Of a DNA stretch of 64,000 nt, positions 1-6,696 are shown piece after piece. Origin of the DNA: Bradyrhizobium cajani (GTDB taxonomy: Bacteria; Pseudomonadota; Alphaproteobacteria; Rhizobiales; Xanthobacteraceae). The stretch's first letter is position 1. Each line of letters opens with the position of its first letter. The notes beneath the pieces are model-generated. The model was not told the DNA's origin and did no database searches. It was given only the letters and a program-made list of their open reading frames with translations. A program made the translations under genes and the position numbers. The DNA is taken from positions 1 through 64,000 of the forward strand of contig NZ_WQNE01000039.1 of the NCBI RefSeq assembly GCF_009759665.1, in the 5' to 3' direction.

Positions 1-2
1 CC

Positions 3-962
3 CCCGAGCAGATCCGCACCGCAAAACGATTCCTGGCGTCGCAGACCGCCGAGCAGGCGGCCAAGATCACCTCGCTTGAATGGCAGGGCACGCAGAAGAA
101 GGCGGAGCGTTCCACCACCGAAGCCACGATCGGCAAGATCAGCGCACTGATCCCCATCATGCAGCAGCGGGTCGACGTGCGAAAATATCTCGTCGACCGC
201 GAGTTCGGCTCGAAATTGCAGTACCTGACGGAAACGCAGGATCTGGTTGCGCAACAACAGGAATTGCTGGTCCAGAAGAGCCACTTTGCCGAGGCCGATG
301 CCGCCGTCGGAGGCATTGAGGAAACGATGCGGCGCACCGAGGCCGAATACAATCGCGGCCTGTTCGACGAGCTCGCAAAGGCCGAGCAGAAGGCGGCGGG
401 CCTGCGCCAGGACATCGTCAAGGCCGAGCAGCGCACCAGCCTCTTGCGCCTCACTGCGCAGGAGGACGGCATCGTCCAGCAGCTCGCGGTGCATTCGGTC
501 GGCGGCGTCGTGACCCCGGCGCAGACGCTGATGGTGGTGGTGCCGACCAGTGGCGGCCTCGAGATCGAGGCAATGATCTCCAACCGCGACATCGGCTTCG
601 TCACCCCCGGCGAGGAAGCCGCGATCAAGGTCGACACCTTCAGCTTCACCCGCTACGGCCTGCGCCAGGGCAAGGTGCTCAGCGTCTCCCAGGACGCCAT
701 CGTCCGCCAGAAGCCGCCGGAAAAGCCCGGCGACACGCCCGCCGGCACCGACACATCATCCAGCGAGCCCAAGGGCCAGGAGCTGGTCTACTCCGCCCGC
801 GTCTCGCTCGACCGCGCCCAGATGGACATCGACGGCCGTACCGTCAACCTCGCCCCCGGCATGGCCGTGACGGTGGAGATCAAGACCGGGACGAGGAAGA
901 TCATCAGCTATCTGGTGTCGCCGCTGATCCGGTATGGGCAGGAGAGTTTAAGAGAGAGGTGA
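3..962 (+). CDS. HlyD-family type I secretion adaptor, C-terminal part
   Basis: The reading frame is open from the window edge, so the N-terminus lies outside; 319 residues are visible. The first ~150 residues are charged and heptad-like, as in the periplasmic coiled-coil hairpin of HlyD/AprE adaptors. A lipoyl/beta-barrel part follows, with the family-typical stretch LRLTAQEDGIVQQL near residue 155 and a VVPTSGGLEIEA segment. The end (residues ~270-319) reads GMAVTVEIKTGTRKIISYL then LVSPLI, the usual close of this family. Such proteins bridge an inner-membrane ABC transporter to a TolC-type channel. The partner transporter would be upstream, outside the window. The gene ends 39 bases before the first tRNA-Gly repeat. 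Confidence 0.9.
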   Translation, partial: PEQIRTAKRFLASQTAEQAAKITSLEWQGTQKKAERSTTEATIGKISALIPIMQQRVDVRKYLVDREFGSKLQYLTETQDLVAQQQELLVQKSHFAEADAAVGGIEETMRRTEAEYNRGLFDELAKAEQKAAGLRQDIVKAEQRTSLLRLTAQEDGIVQQLAVHSVGGVVTPAQTLMVVVPTSGGLEIEAMISNRDIGFVTPGEEAAIKVDTFSFTRYGLRQGKVLSVSQDAIVRQKPPEKPGDTPAGTDTSSSEPKGQELVYSARVSLDRAQMDIDGRTVNLAPGMAVTVEIKTGTRKIISYLVSPLIRYGQESLRER

Positions 963-1000
963 GCGGGACAGACCGGCTCGTCGGGCAGAACGCTCGCACA

Positions 1001-1041
1001 ATTGGAGGGAATCGAACCCTCGTATTCAGCTTGGAAGGCTG
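1001..1041. repeat. Distal att repeat (attL of element A)
   Basis: This stretch matches tRNA-Gly positions 6695-6744 apart from a 9-base gap: the bases ATTGGA are followed directly by GGGAATCG, so GCGGGTGAA of the acceptor stem is missing. The remaining 35 bases (1007-1041) are identical, through GGAAGGCTG in the anticodon stem. The deletion may be decay of an old attL after integration. Confidence 0.85.
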
Positions 1042-1070
1042 GATTTTATTGAGCCGGCTCAATTGCTTGG

Positions 1071-1134
1071 CTGTAAAACCGCCAGAATTGGCCGCCCCAA
1101 GCCCCATCAATGACTTAGCGACACGCTGTAAAAC
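1071..1134 (+). repeat. Arm-type direct repeats, left end of element A
   Basis: CTGTAAAAC occurs at 1071-1079 and 1126-1134, just inside the left att repeat. The second is part of a 14-base string (1121-1134, ACACGCTGTAAAAC) repeated exactly at 3499-3512 inside the other end of element A. Same-orientation short repeats on both sides of a core are typical of arm sites bound by the N-terminal domain of tyrosine integrases. The role is inferred. Confidence 0.55.
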
Positions 1135-1302
1135 CTAATCGAGCCTCGAATTCAGCTCGCGCCGGATCTTGCGCGCCTGCTCCTCGGTCAGCCTCCACCG
1201 CTGGAACGTGCCGTCAGCCTCCCCCAGCGTGATATAGCGTTCGCCTGGTGTGTCGCCGGTGATGACGACGACGGCCGCGACGCGATCAGTGCCCGGAGCC
1301 AC
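1135..1302 (-). CDS. Small phage-type protein, 55 residues
   Basis: This frame begins with GTG (MAPGTDRVAAVVVITG), overlaps the end of the 87-residue gene upstream by 17 bases and ends at TAG just inside element A. It is short and charged at the C-terminus (RWRLTEEQARKIRREL, probably helical), with a hydrophobic beta-like start. The tight overlap with the preceding holin-like genes suggests one lysis/structural cassette. I do not recognise the family. Confidence 0.5.
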   Translation of the reverse strand: MAPGTDRVAAVVVITGDTPGERYITLGEADGTFQRWRLTEEQARKIRRELNSRLD

Positions 1303-1549
1303 GGAGCGTCACAACGATCGCGCCGATGATGCCGGACACCACAATGCCGATCGCAGTCAACAGGCTCTGCCGCTGCACCGTCTCGACGCTCTTCCGCCAT
1401 TTGCGGACCTGCTGGAAATCGGCCTGCATCTCCTGCACGGCCTCGGGCTTGCTGACGTCGACGCCCATCAGGAGCAGCGTTTCCATCACGGCCGCCTTGG
1501 CCGCCTTGACTGCAACTTCCTTGATCTCTGCCTCCGTCACTTCCAGCAC
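1286..1549 (-). CDS. Phage holin-like small membrane protein
   Basis: 87 residues with a GTG start that overlaps the end of the upstream gene by 13 bases. An amphipathic N-terminal half (residues 1-60) contains the charged segment QQVRKWRKSVETVQRQ. One membrane segment follows (about residues 63-82, LLTAIGIVVSGIIGAIVV), then a short cytoplasmic or periplasmic tail. This build is seen in accessory holin-region proteins of rhizobial prophages (DUF6127-like). It would act in the inner membrane during lysis, but in this remnant it is probably non-functional in isolation. Confidence 0.6.
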   Translation of the reverse strand: MLEVTEAEIKEVAVKAAKAAVMETLLLMGVDVSKPEAVQEMQADFQQVRKWRKSVETVQRQSLLTAIGIVVSGIIGAIVVTLRGSGH

Positions 1550-1884
1550 TGCTTTTTGCGACCCACCGCGTTGTGAACGCGGATTTGCCAGATGGTCTCG
1601 AACGTGTCGTTTTCGCCATCGTAGGTGATCTTCCGCAGACCGCCGCGGCGGGCCGGGTCGCTTCGAAACAACCGGCGGTCGGTAGTGACAGCGCCAATAT
1701 CGCGCTCAGCGTCATCGCGGGCCTTTTCGCCCTGGTCACCAGCTCGAGCCAACGCGGCATCCCATTGCGCACGCGTGAAGGCGCCGAGTACGGCCGCAAG
1801 GCCTTTGAAGACGCCCACCGCAAGCGAAATTCGGATGGTCCAAAGCCGGTGAAATTCAGACTTCCAATCGTCGATGAGCTTCAT
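1537..1884 (-). CDS. Phage holin-like protein (DUF7940-like N-terminus)
   Basis: 115 residues. The first ~35 residues (MKLIDDWKSEFHRLW then a hydrophobic stretch to LAAVLGAF) look like the start of small holin-like proteins of rhizobial phages, with one membrane segment at ~18-36. The rest is charged and unlike a second membrane segment, so the 3' part may have shifted frame or been replaced. It heads a minus-strand cassette of three overlapping small genes next to the left end of element A, the usual place for lysis genes in an integrated phage. Confidence 0.5.
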   Translation of the reverse strand: MKLIDDWKSEFHRLWTIRISLAVGVFKGLAAVLGAFTRAQWDAALARAGDQGEKARDDAERDIGAVTTDRRLFRSDPARRGGLRKITYDGENDTFETIWQIRVHNAVGRKKQCWK

Positions 1885-1999
1885 GGCCCGAATGGTCGGG
1901 CCGTTTCCTTGGGAAAAGGTGCCGGGCCGACTGTTTCAGCACATTGCCCGGTTATTTCTGTGTATTGCGCTATTTGCGGTTGTGGGGCATTGTCCTGGG

Positions 2000-2626
2000 A
2001 TGCTGGCGCGTATCCTCCGATTGCTCCCCACATCAACCATCGAGGGTTACGAACATCCCGAGCTTGTCTCGGAGATTTTCGCAAAGACTGTTGCGGCGGA
2101 GCCGGCCGGCGAGTGGCCGGAGATTCGCGACACCGCAACCGTCCTGGACTTTGGCGGCGCTTGCGGCATCCACTACAAATTGGCGCGTCGCGAAGCTCCT
2201 TTCATCCGCTGGGCGGTGGTCGAAACGCCCGCAATGGTGCGCCAGGCCGCACAGCTCGAGACCGATCATCTCCGCTTCTTTGAGAGCATCGAGGCGGCGG
2301 CTACGTGGCTCGGCACGATCGACCTGATGCACTCAAACGGCGCGGTGCAGTACACCCCTAGCCCGATCGAAATGGTGCGGCGACTCGCTGACCTCGGCGC
2401 CGAGCGCATGCAATGGAAGCGGCTCTTCTTCTCGGAAGAGCCTATCGCCGAGCGCCAGCGGTCGATGCTGATTGAGAACGGTCCACAATCTGAGCGACGG
2501 TTTCGCCTCTCAACGAAGGCCGTCGCCTACGAGCGCAAAAGCTTGTCGCGGTCTGAATTCGAGGCCGCTCACGGCGCCTACCGTGTGGAATCAAGCGGCC
2601 CCGATTGGTTCACTTTCGTCAGATGA
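2000..2626 (+). CDS. TIGR04325-family putative methyltransferase
   Basis: 208 residues from ATG at 2000; the frame opens at 1874 but that longer form would overlap the divergent holin-like gene and adds nothing recognisable. The motif VLDFGGACGIHYKL (about residue 51) is the SAM-binding loop characteristic of the TIGR04325 family, followed by WAVVETPAMV and the SNGAVQYTP region. Members are usually found near polysaccharide or surface-modification genes; the substrate is unknown. Here it sits alone on the plus strand between minus-strand tail and holin genes, like a phage cargo (moron) gene. It converges on the tail-collar pseudogene with 8 bases of overlap. Confidence 0.75.
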   Translation: MLARILRLLPTSTIEGYEHPELVSEIFAKTVAAEPAGEWPEIRDTATVLDFGGACGIHYKLARREAPFIRWAVVETPAMVRQAAQLETDHLRFFESIEAAATWLGTIDLMHSNGAVQYTPSPIEMVRRLADLGAERMQWKRLFFSEEPIAERQRSMLIENGPQSERRFRLSTKAVAYERKSLSRSEFEAAHGAYRVESSGPDWFTFVR

Positions 2627-2950
2627 TCCGCATCAGCTTGTTCGCGATGATCGTTGGCGGCACGATCGCGTGAGCACTCCCGCCCGTGTTGTTTGACATG
2701 CTGGCGATGCCGGTTGCGGTGCCGTTGAGCACTGTAATGTTCTGCACGCTCTGAATACCATTATAGGCGATGCCCTGTTCAGACGAAGCGCCGGTTTTGA
2801 TGCCAATCGTGTGCCCCCCCGACAATAGCCGGCAAAGACCCGCTCCCAATTGACACGCTCGCGCTACCGGAGCCGGCTGAAGTAATGCCAGTCGGGATCT
2901 CAGCGAGCGTCAGCGTATGATTCTGCGATCCGCCAGCGGCACCGAGCGCC
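2619..2950 (-). pseudogene. Phage tail-collar/tail-fibre protein, 3' remnant with frameshift
   Basis: The C-terminal end of a tail-collar protein is visible in two frames. One frame gives GGSQNHTLTLAEIPTG and SVSIGSGSLPAIVG-like sequence. The other gives GGHTIGIKTGASSEQG and a conserved end, SAHAIVPPTIIANKLMRII. They join at a run of seven C (2814-2820, G on the coding strand); with six G the frame is continuous. The 5' part is missing: homology stops at ~2950, where integrase sequence on the opposite strand begins. This is either true decay or a homopolymer sequencing error plus a real deletion. Confidence 0.75.
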
Positions 2951-2957
2951 GCCCACC

Positions 2958-3544
2958 AACGGATTCGGGACGTCCTTCGATGACGCCAAGATAGCGGCCA
3001 AGATGAAGGGCGCCGATCTGCATTTTCACGACCTCCGCGCGGCACCGCGGCCACGAAATTCTCCATCGCCGGCATCCCGATTCGGTGGATCGCCGAAATC
3101 ATGGCATGGGACGAAGAGAGCGTTGAGAAGATCATCCGCCGTTACGTCAACCGGGCCGCGCTGACCAAGGCGCTCATCGAGCAGCTGAACGGGGCGGCCG
3201 CCAAGCCAGCCAAGGCGGCAGAGCCCCCGACGATGCACGCCATCGGCGGCGTCTACTTCATTGCCAGCGGCGAATTCGTCAAAATTGGGTGGTCCCTCAG
3301 CGTTCCGGAACGCATGAAGGCCCTGCAAACGTCGTCGTCTCGAAAGCTCACTCTGCTGCGCGTCATCCCGGGCGTGAAGGAGGACGAAGCGAAATTTCAC
3401 CAGGAGTTCGCCGAGCACCGCGCAGAGGGAGAGTGGTTCCGGATTGAAGGCACGTTGGCCCGCCTTCCTTGGAACAGACCGGGAGCAAAAAGTGTAAAAC
3501 ACGCTGTAAAACTCTACGGCCGAGCTAGAAAAAACAGCCATTAA
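2958..3544 (+). pseudogene. Truncated tyrosine integrase fused to a GIY-YIG (T5orf172/Mug113-like) domain
   Basis: From ~2958 the plus strand encodes the catalytic end of a tyrosine recombinase: LHFHDLRGTAATKF (the H-x-x-R box), then IAEIMAWDEESVEKIIRRYV carrying the nucleophilic tyrosine. A GC duplication at 3037-3040 splits the two boxes into different frames; the downstream frame is open from ATG 3101 to 3544 (147 residues). After a short Ala/Lys/Pro linker comes GGVYFIASGEFVKIGWS and ERMKALQTSSSRKLTLL, the GIY-YIG core. The N-terminal core-binding domain is absent. The gene ends 14 bases before the middle att repeat, as an integrase should in its element. Confidence 0.75.
3492..3512 (+). 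repeat. Arm-type direct repeats, right end of element A
   Basis: GTGTAAAAC (3492-3500) and CTGTAAAAC (3504-3512) lie 47-67 bases before the middle att repeat and overlap the last codons of the integrase/GIY-YIG gene. The 14-base string at 3499-3512 equals 1121-1134 at the other end of the element. Confidence 0.55.
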
Positions 3545-3558
3545 GCAGTTGAATTTGG

Positions 3559-3604
3559 TTGGAGCGGGTGAAGGGAATCGAACCCTCGTATTCAGCTTGG
3601 AAGG
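3559..3604. repeat. Middle att repeat between elements A and B
   Basis: These 46 bases are identical to 6696-6741, that is, the CCA end, acceptor 3' strand, T arm, variable loop and part of the anticodon arm of the tRNA-Gly gene. Identity ends within the anticodon stem (GGAAGG then GTTTCG instead of CTGCTG), so this copy is not a tRNA gene. It marks the junction of the two elements. Confidence 0.9.
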
Positions 3605-3632
3605 GTTTCGATCTTGCAATGACTTCAAGGGT

Positions 3633-3697
3633 CATTCGGACAAATTGCCCCTGCCAGCCGCATTGAACGCAAATAGTTTTGTCGGCTTGTCCGAACG
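3633..3697. repeat. Arm-type repeats, left end of element B
   Basis: TTGTCCGAATG is present on the minus strand at 3633-3643, and TTGTCCGAACG on the plus strand at 3687-3697. Matching copies occur at the right end of element B (6629-6639, 6652-6662). The motif is not seen at the ends of element A, so each element has its own set. Confidence 0.55.
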
Positions 3698-3712
3698 CCA
3701 AAGCCCGAATTG

Positions 3713-4075
3713 TTACCAGCGGCGACTGCTGTCGTAATCAATGAAAGTGGGCGAACAACTGAAATCATCGAAAATGTGCTGCCCCGGTGGATCGTTTCGT
3801 GTCGCGTGAATGTGCTGCCCCGGTGGGTCGTTCCTTGTCGCGAAAACGTGCTGTCCCGGTGGGTCGTTTCGTGTCGGGTGAATATGCTGCCCCGGAGGGC
3901 CGTTCCGCGTCGCGGAGATGTGCCGTCCCGGTGGGTCGTTTGTGGTCGGGGTGACTGCCACGCAAGTGTAACGCTGCGGTCGCGTCTCAATGTGTATGGA
4001 TGAAAACCCTTGTGCGACGGCGGTTTCTATCGCGCCGATACATAGCACGAGCAAAAAAACCGACCGAGCCAGCAT
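3713..4075 (-). CDS. Secreted protein of 12-residue tandem repeats
   Basis: 120 residues from ATG 4075, preceded by GCGGGA; a longer frame from TTG 4141 lacks a signal-like start. A signal peptide is clear (MLARSVFLLVLCIGAIETAVAQG). After ~25 residues come five repeats of a 12-residue unit with the core ATRNDPPGQHIH, then a short tail FDDFSCSPTFIDYDSSRRW. The repeats are rich in Pro, Gly, His and Asn, so the protein is probably extended and surface-exposed or periplasmic. It lies downstream of the secretin-domain gene on the same strand, likely one operon and cargo of element B. Family not recognised. Confidence 0.65.
   Translation of the reverse strand: MLARSVFLLVLCIGAIETAVAQGFSSIHIETRPQRYTCVAVTPTTNDPPGRHISATRNGPPGQHIHPTRNDPPGQHVFATRNDPPGQHIHATRNDPPGQHIFDDFSCSPTFIDYDSSRRW
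3775..3954 (-). repeat. Five tandem 36-bp coding repeats
   Basis: Five contiguous 36-base units start at 3775, 3811, 3847, 3883 and 3919, in frame with the secreted-repeat gene. Each contains GCTGTCCCGGTGGGTCGTT or a close variant. Units differ at scattered positions, so the array is not a very recent expansion. Confidence 0.9.
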
Positions 4076-4164
4076 TGTCCCGCGCACCAGTCTCTCTATA
4101 GCCAAAAAATACCTCGAACCGTGACTTATCCCCAATCTCAAAGGGCAATACCGGACGCAAGCCC

Positions 4165-4677
4165 TCAGCGGTACTCTCTTGAAGTCGTCACGGAGTTGCC
4201 GTCGCCCTTGTTCTGGGTCTCGGAAATAATCGTTGAGAATGGTACCGGTGGAACATCCGGGTCTGCGCGACCGCAGCCAAAGGTGGTGCAGTAATAGCCG
4301 GTAAAATCGGCAGATCGCTTTCCGTCAGGGCCACGACCGCCATAAATCTTCACGTAGCCCTCCGTCTGTTCAACTTTAATATTCGAGCGGTGGATGATCT
4401 TTCCATCAGGTGCATAGGCCGTCATTAGGGTTCGGCCCGGGGCCATCCCCTTGATGGTGAGGGTGCGATCAGTCTCCGGAGTGACTTGCGCAACGCCATC
4501 AGTTGAGAGCGTAACTTTGTTCACTGGCTGGTCGAAAGAAAAGGTGCGCGCCTGTTGAGCCCGAAGCTCAATCGTGTCAGTCGCAATGACTTCTTGCGGT
4601 GGCTGCGCGTTTGCCACGCCGGTCAGGAGAGCCAACGCGGCAAACACACGGCAATGCCAAAATCCTGAAAACGACAT
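4165..4677 (-). CDS. Exported protein with pilus/secretin N-terminal domain
   Basis: 170 residues. The start at 4677 is set by GAGGGATTTCTC before ATG; a further in-frame start at 4737 has no ribosome site. Signal peptide ends at ...GVANAQ. Residues ~30-105 (TIELRAQQARTFSFDQPVNK ... IKGMAPGRTLMTAYAPDG) match the T2SS-T3SS_pil_N domain found at the N-terminus of CpaC-type secretins, where it packs in the periplasm. Here the domain stands alone, without the secretin barrel, and the C-terminus has a cysteine pair (YYCTTFGCG). Probably periplasmic. It is the first gene of the element B cargo pair. Confidence 0.7.
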   Translation of the reverse strand: MSFSGFWHCRVFAALALLTGVANAQPPQEVIATDTIELRAQQARTFSFDQPVNKVTLSTDGVAQVTPETDRTLTIKGMAPGRTLMTAYAPDGKIIHRSNIKVEQTEGYVKIYGGRGPDGKRSADFTGYYCTTFGCGRADPDVPPVPFSTIISETQNKGDGNSVTTSREYR

Positions 4678-4778
4678 GAGAAATCCCTCCCTGAAATCAA
4701 TATAAGCTATCACTCCGTTACTTATCTGCAACCACAACCGGCAGTACGCTGGGCAGTAAAACGCTCGTCAGGTAGGTT

Positions 4779-4796
4779 ATTATTCCTAGGAATAAT
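4779..4796. promoter_or_regulatory. Perfect 18-bp palindrome, candidate operator
   Basis: ATTATTCCTAGGAATAAT is self-complementary over all 18 bases and is AT-rich in a GC-rich region. It lies 102 bases upstream of the secretin-domain gene and in the divergent space facing the small gene/integrase pair. A dimeric repressor site controlling cargo or integrase is a reasonable guess. Confidence 0.5.
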
Positions 4797-4803
4797 GCGC
4801 CTT

Positions 4804-4841
4804 TTGTCGCGCGTCGGCGTAACAATAGTAGCGCGCGACAA
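4804..4841. promoter_or_regulatory. 10-bp inverted repeat in divergent control region of element B
   Basis: Arms TTGTCGCGCG (4804-4813) and CGCGCGACAA (4832-4841) are separated by 18 bases, seven bases after the palindrome at 4779-4796. No T-run follows, so a terminator is unlikely. The remainder of the 465-base space (4678-5142) holds no ORF I can support; a TTGACA at 5024-5029 has no convincing -10 partner. Confidence 0.4.
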
Positions 4842-5142
4842 CGCTCAATTGCTCTCTAGCCTAGATACGGCAGCGACACCGAATGTCATCGCATTCCTCC
4901 ACAGCGAAAAGGTGCTTCGCAAGCATGCATGCGCGCGGCCATCGCTTCGCTGAATGCCGAAATTTCGCAGATCATGGGCACGGCGGCACCGACTATTGCC
5001 GTCGTGCGGTCCTCGAAGGGCTATTGACACGAATGAGGGCGACGCGGCCCGTCCAATAACGGAAAGCCGACCTCCCATTTCGTTCCTTCGCGGGACAAGG
5101 TCGGCAAGGCCGCAGACACAACGAGCTAGACGGCGTGATGCT

Positions 5143-5391
5143 ATGATCTACGACGCTTTCCGAGGCTACAAGTTTCCAGATCGCGAGCCGTGCGAGACCG
5201 AGACGTTTCCGCCGAAGCGGAAGCGTACTCGCGAGCGTCGTATGACGTTGGCGCGTGCCATGACGCAGGCCGTTGAAGCTGGCGTCACGGTCGGCAGCGC
5301 GACCATGAACGCGGACGGCAGCATTACACTGACGTTCGGCAAGCCTGTGCAGTCGGTCGAAACTTCCGAAGACGTGAGGAGGCTCCTGTGA
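5143..5391 (+). CDS. Small protein coupled to the integrase gene
   Basis: 82 residues from ATG 5143 (an internal ATG at 5242 is possible). The N-terminal half is basic (FPPKRKRTRERR). The C-terminal half (ARAMTQAVEAGVTVGSATM then DGSITLTFG) has a helix-beta pattern. Its TGA overlaps the GTG start of the integrase by 4 bases, so translation is probably coupled. Small genes like this are common directly before integrases of alphaproteobacterial elements; an accessory or excision role is inference. Confidence 0.6.
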   Translation: MIYDAFRGYKFPDREPCETETFPPKRKRTRERRMTLARAMTQAVEAGVTVGSATMNADGSITLTFGKPVQSVETSEDVRRLL

Positions 5392-6640
5392 ATCCGCCCC
5401 GCTCCGCCTTGCCCCTGCCCCGCTACGTCGAGCGTAAGCCGCTCAAGGGCGGCGGCTGGGGCTATTTTTTCCATGTGCCGTCATGGGCTCGTAAAGCTGG
5501 CTGCACTATTGAGAATGCGCCGCTCGGCAATGATTACGGAGCCGCAGTGGCGCGCGCCGAAACCATTCTGCTTCCCGCATTTGACGCGTGGCGGACTGGC
5601 GGTATTGCGCCATCCTCTCCGGCTGCTGTTGCGTTCGGGACGCTCGATTGGATGTTCGCGGAATACCGCGCGGATCGCCGTTATACCAAGCTGGACCCCA
5701 AGTCGAAGCGCAACCATGAGAATGGCTTCAAAATGGTCGGCAGCTATGTCTTGAAGGACGGCAAGCGGCTGGGCGAGAAGCGCTTGTCTGTCATCGACAC
5801 CGCGCTGGCTGATGACCTTTATGAGAAGTTGCTGATCCTGAAAATTACCGACCCCAAGGGCAACATTGTCGAGCGAGAACGCCGCACGACCGTCAATCAC
5901 GCGATGAAATCGTGCCGCCGTGCTTGGAACGTCGTTGCCCGCCGTCATCCCGGCAAGTTGCCCCTTGTCAATCCATTCGCGCAGATGGGGCTTCGCTCAT
6001 CTAATCGCGAGACCCCGACCGCAACGTATGAGGAGCTTTTAGCGTTCCGAGCAAAGGCGGTCGAGCTTGGCTTGTCGTCGCTTGCGACCGCCGCCCTGAT
6101 TGGCTGGGAGTGGTTGCAGCGTGAGACTGATATTTTTGCAACGTTCGATGTGTCGCACTATCGTCCGAAGGAGCGGCCGAACATGGTTCGCGTGGTGGAC
6201 GAAAAGACGAAGCAGGAAGGCTGGATACCTCTGCTTGACGATGCAGGCGTGCCGATTTACCCGGAGCTGATGGCCGAGCTTGACGCCATCAAGCGCGACC
6301 GCATTGGCGGCCTGATGCTGTGCCGCGACTGGGGCAATCGCGGACCTTGGCCTACGTGGCCTAAGCCCGATCAACCCGACTTCACTCATCTCAGTCGAAA
6401 GGTGAAGGAAGTCATTCGCGCAGCCGAATTGCGCGACAGCCTGTCGTTCACGTCATTCCGGCACGGCGGCTTTACTGAGGGCGGCGACGCGGAATTGACT
6501 GACCGCGAGATGCTGGCGCAGGGCCGGCTACAACCGTCAAGGTGCTGCCGAAGTACACCAAGCGCACCACTCGACAAATCGTTAACGGCGCGAAGAAGCG
6601 CCGCGCCGCGCGAACGAAAGACGGCCATTTGTCCGAATGA
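5388..6640 (+). pseudogene. Tyrosine recombinase of element B, frameshifted before the catalytic tyrosine
   Basis: GTG start coupled to the upstream gene. N-terminal SAM-like/core-binding part at ~80-190, catalytic Arg in WEWLQRETDIF (R245), second box FTSFRHGGFTEGG (R358). At codon ~380 (6524-6528) one G appears to be missing: the annotated frame then runs to 6671 with a meaningless tail. The +1 frame gives TTVKVLPKYTKRTTRQIV with the expected tyrosine (codon 6554-6556) and the family-typical end KDGHLSE at 6640. As written the protein lacks its nucleophile. A sequencing error is the alternative to real inactivation. The gene reads toward the tRNA, 57 bases away. Confidence 0.85.
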
Positions 6641-6662
6641 GATCAGCCCGCTTGTCCGAATG
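6629..6662 (+). repeat. Arm-type direct repeats, right end of element B
   Basis: TTGTCCGAATG occurs at 6629-6639 and again at 6652-6662, 23 bases apart, between the integrase end and the tRNA. The first copy overlaps the last codons (LSE-stop) of the unshifted integrase frame, so coding sequence and presumed binding site are superimposed. Confidence 0.6.
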
Positions 6663-6696
6663 GAAGGCTGATCGCGCCTCAAGTGCCTGAAATCAT

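Noticed and set aside
3775..3954. CRISPR-like array of five 36-bp repeats
   Set aside because: Units are contiguous with no spacers, diverge from each other and are in frame inside a secreted protein gene.
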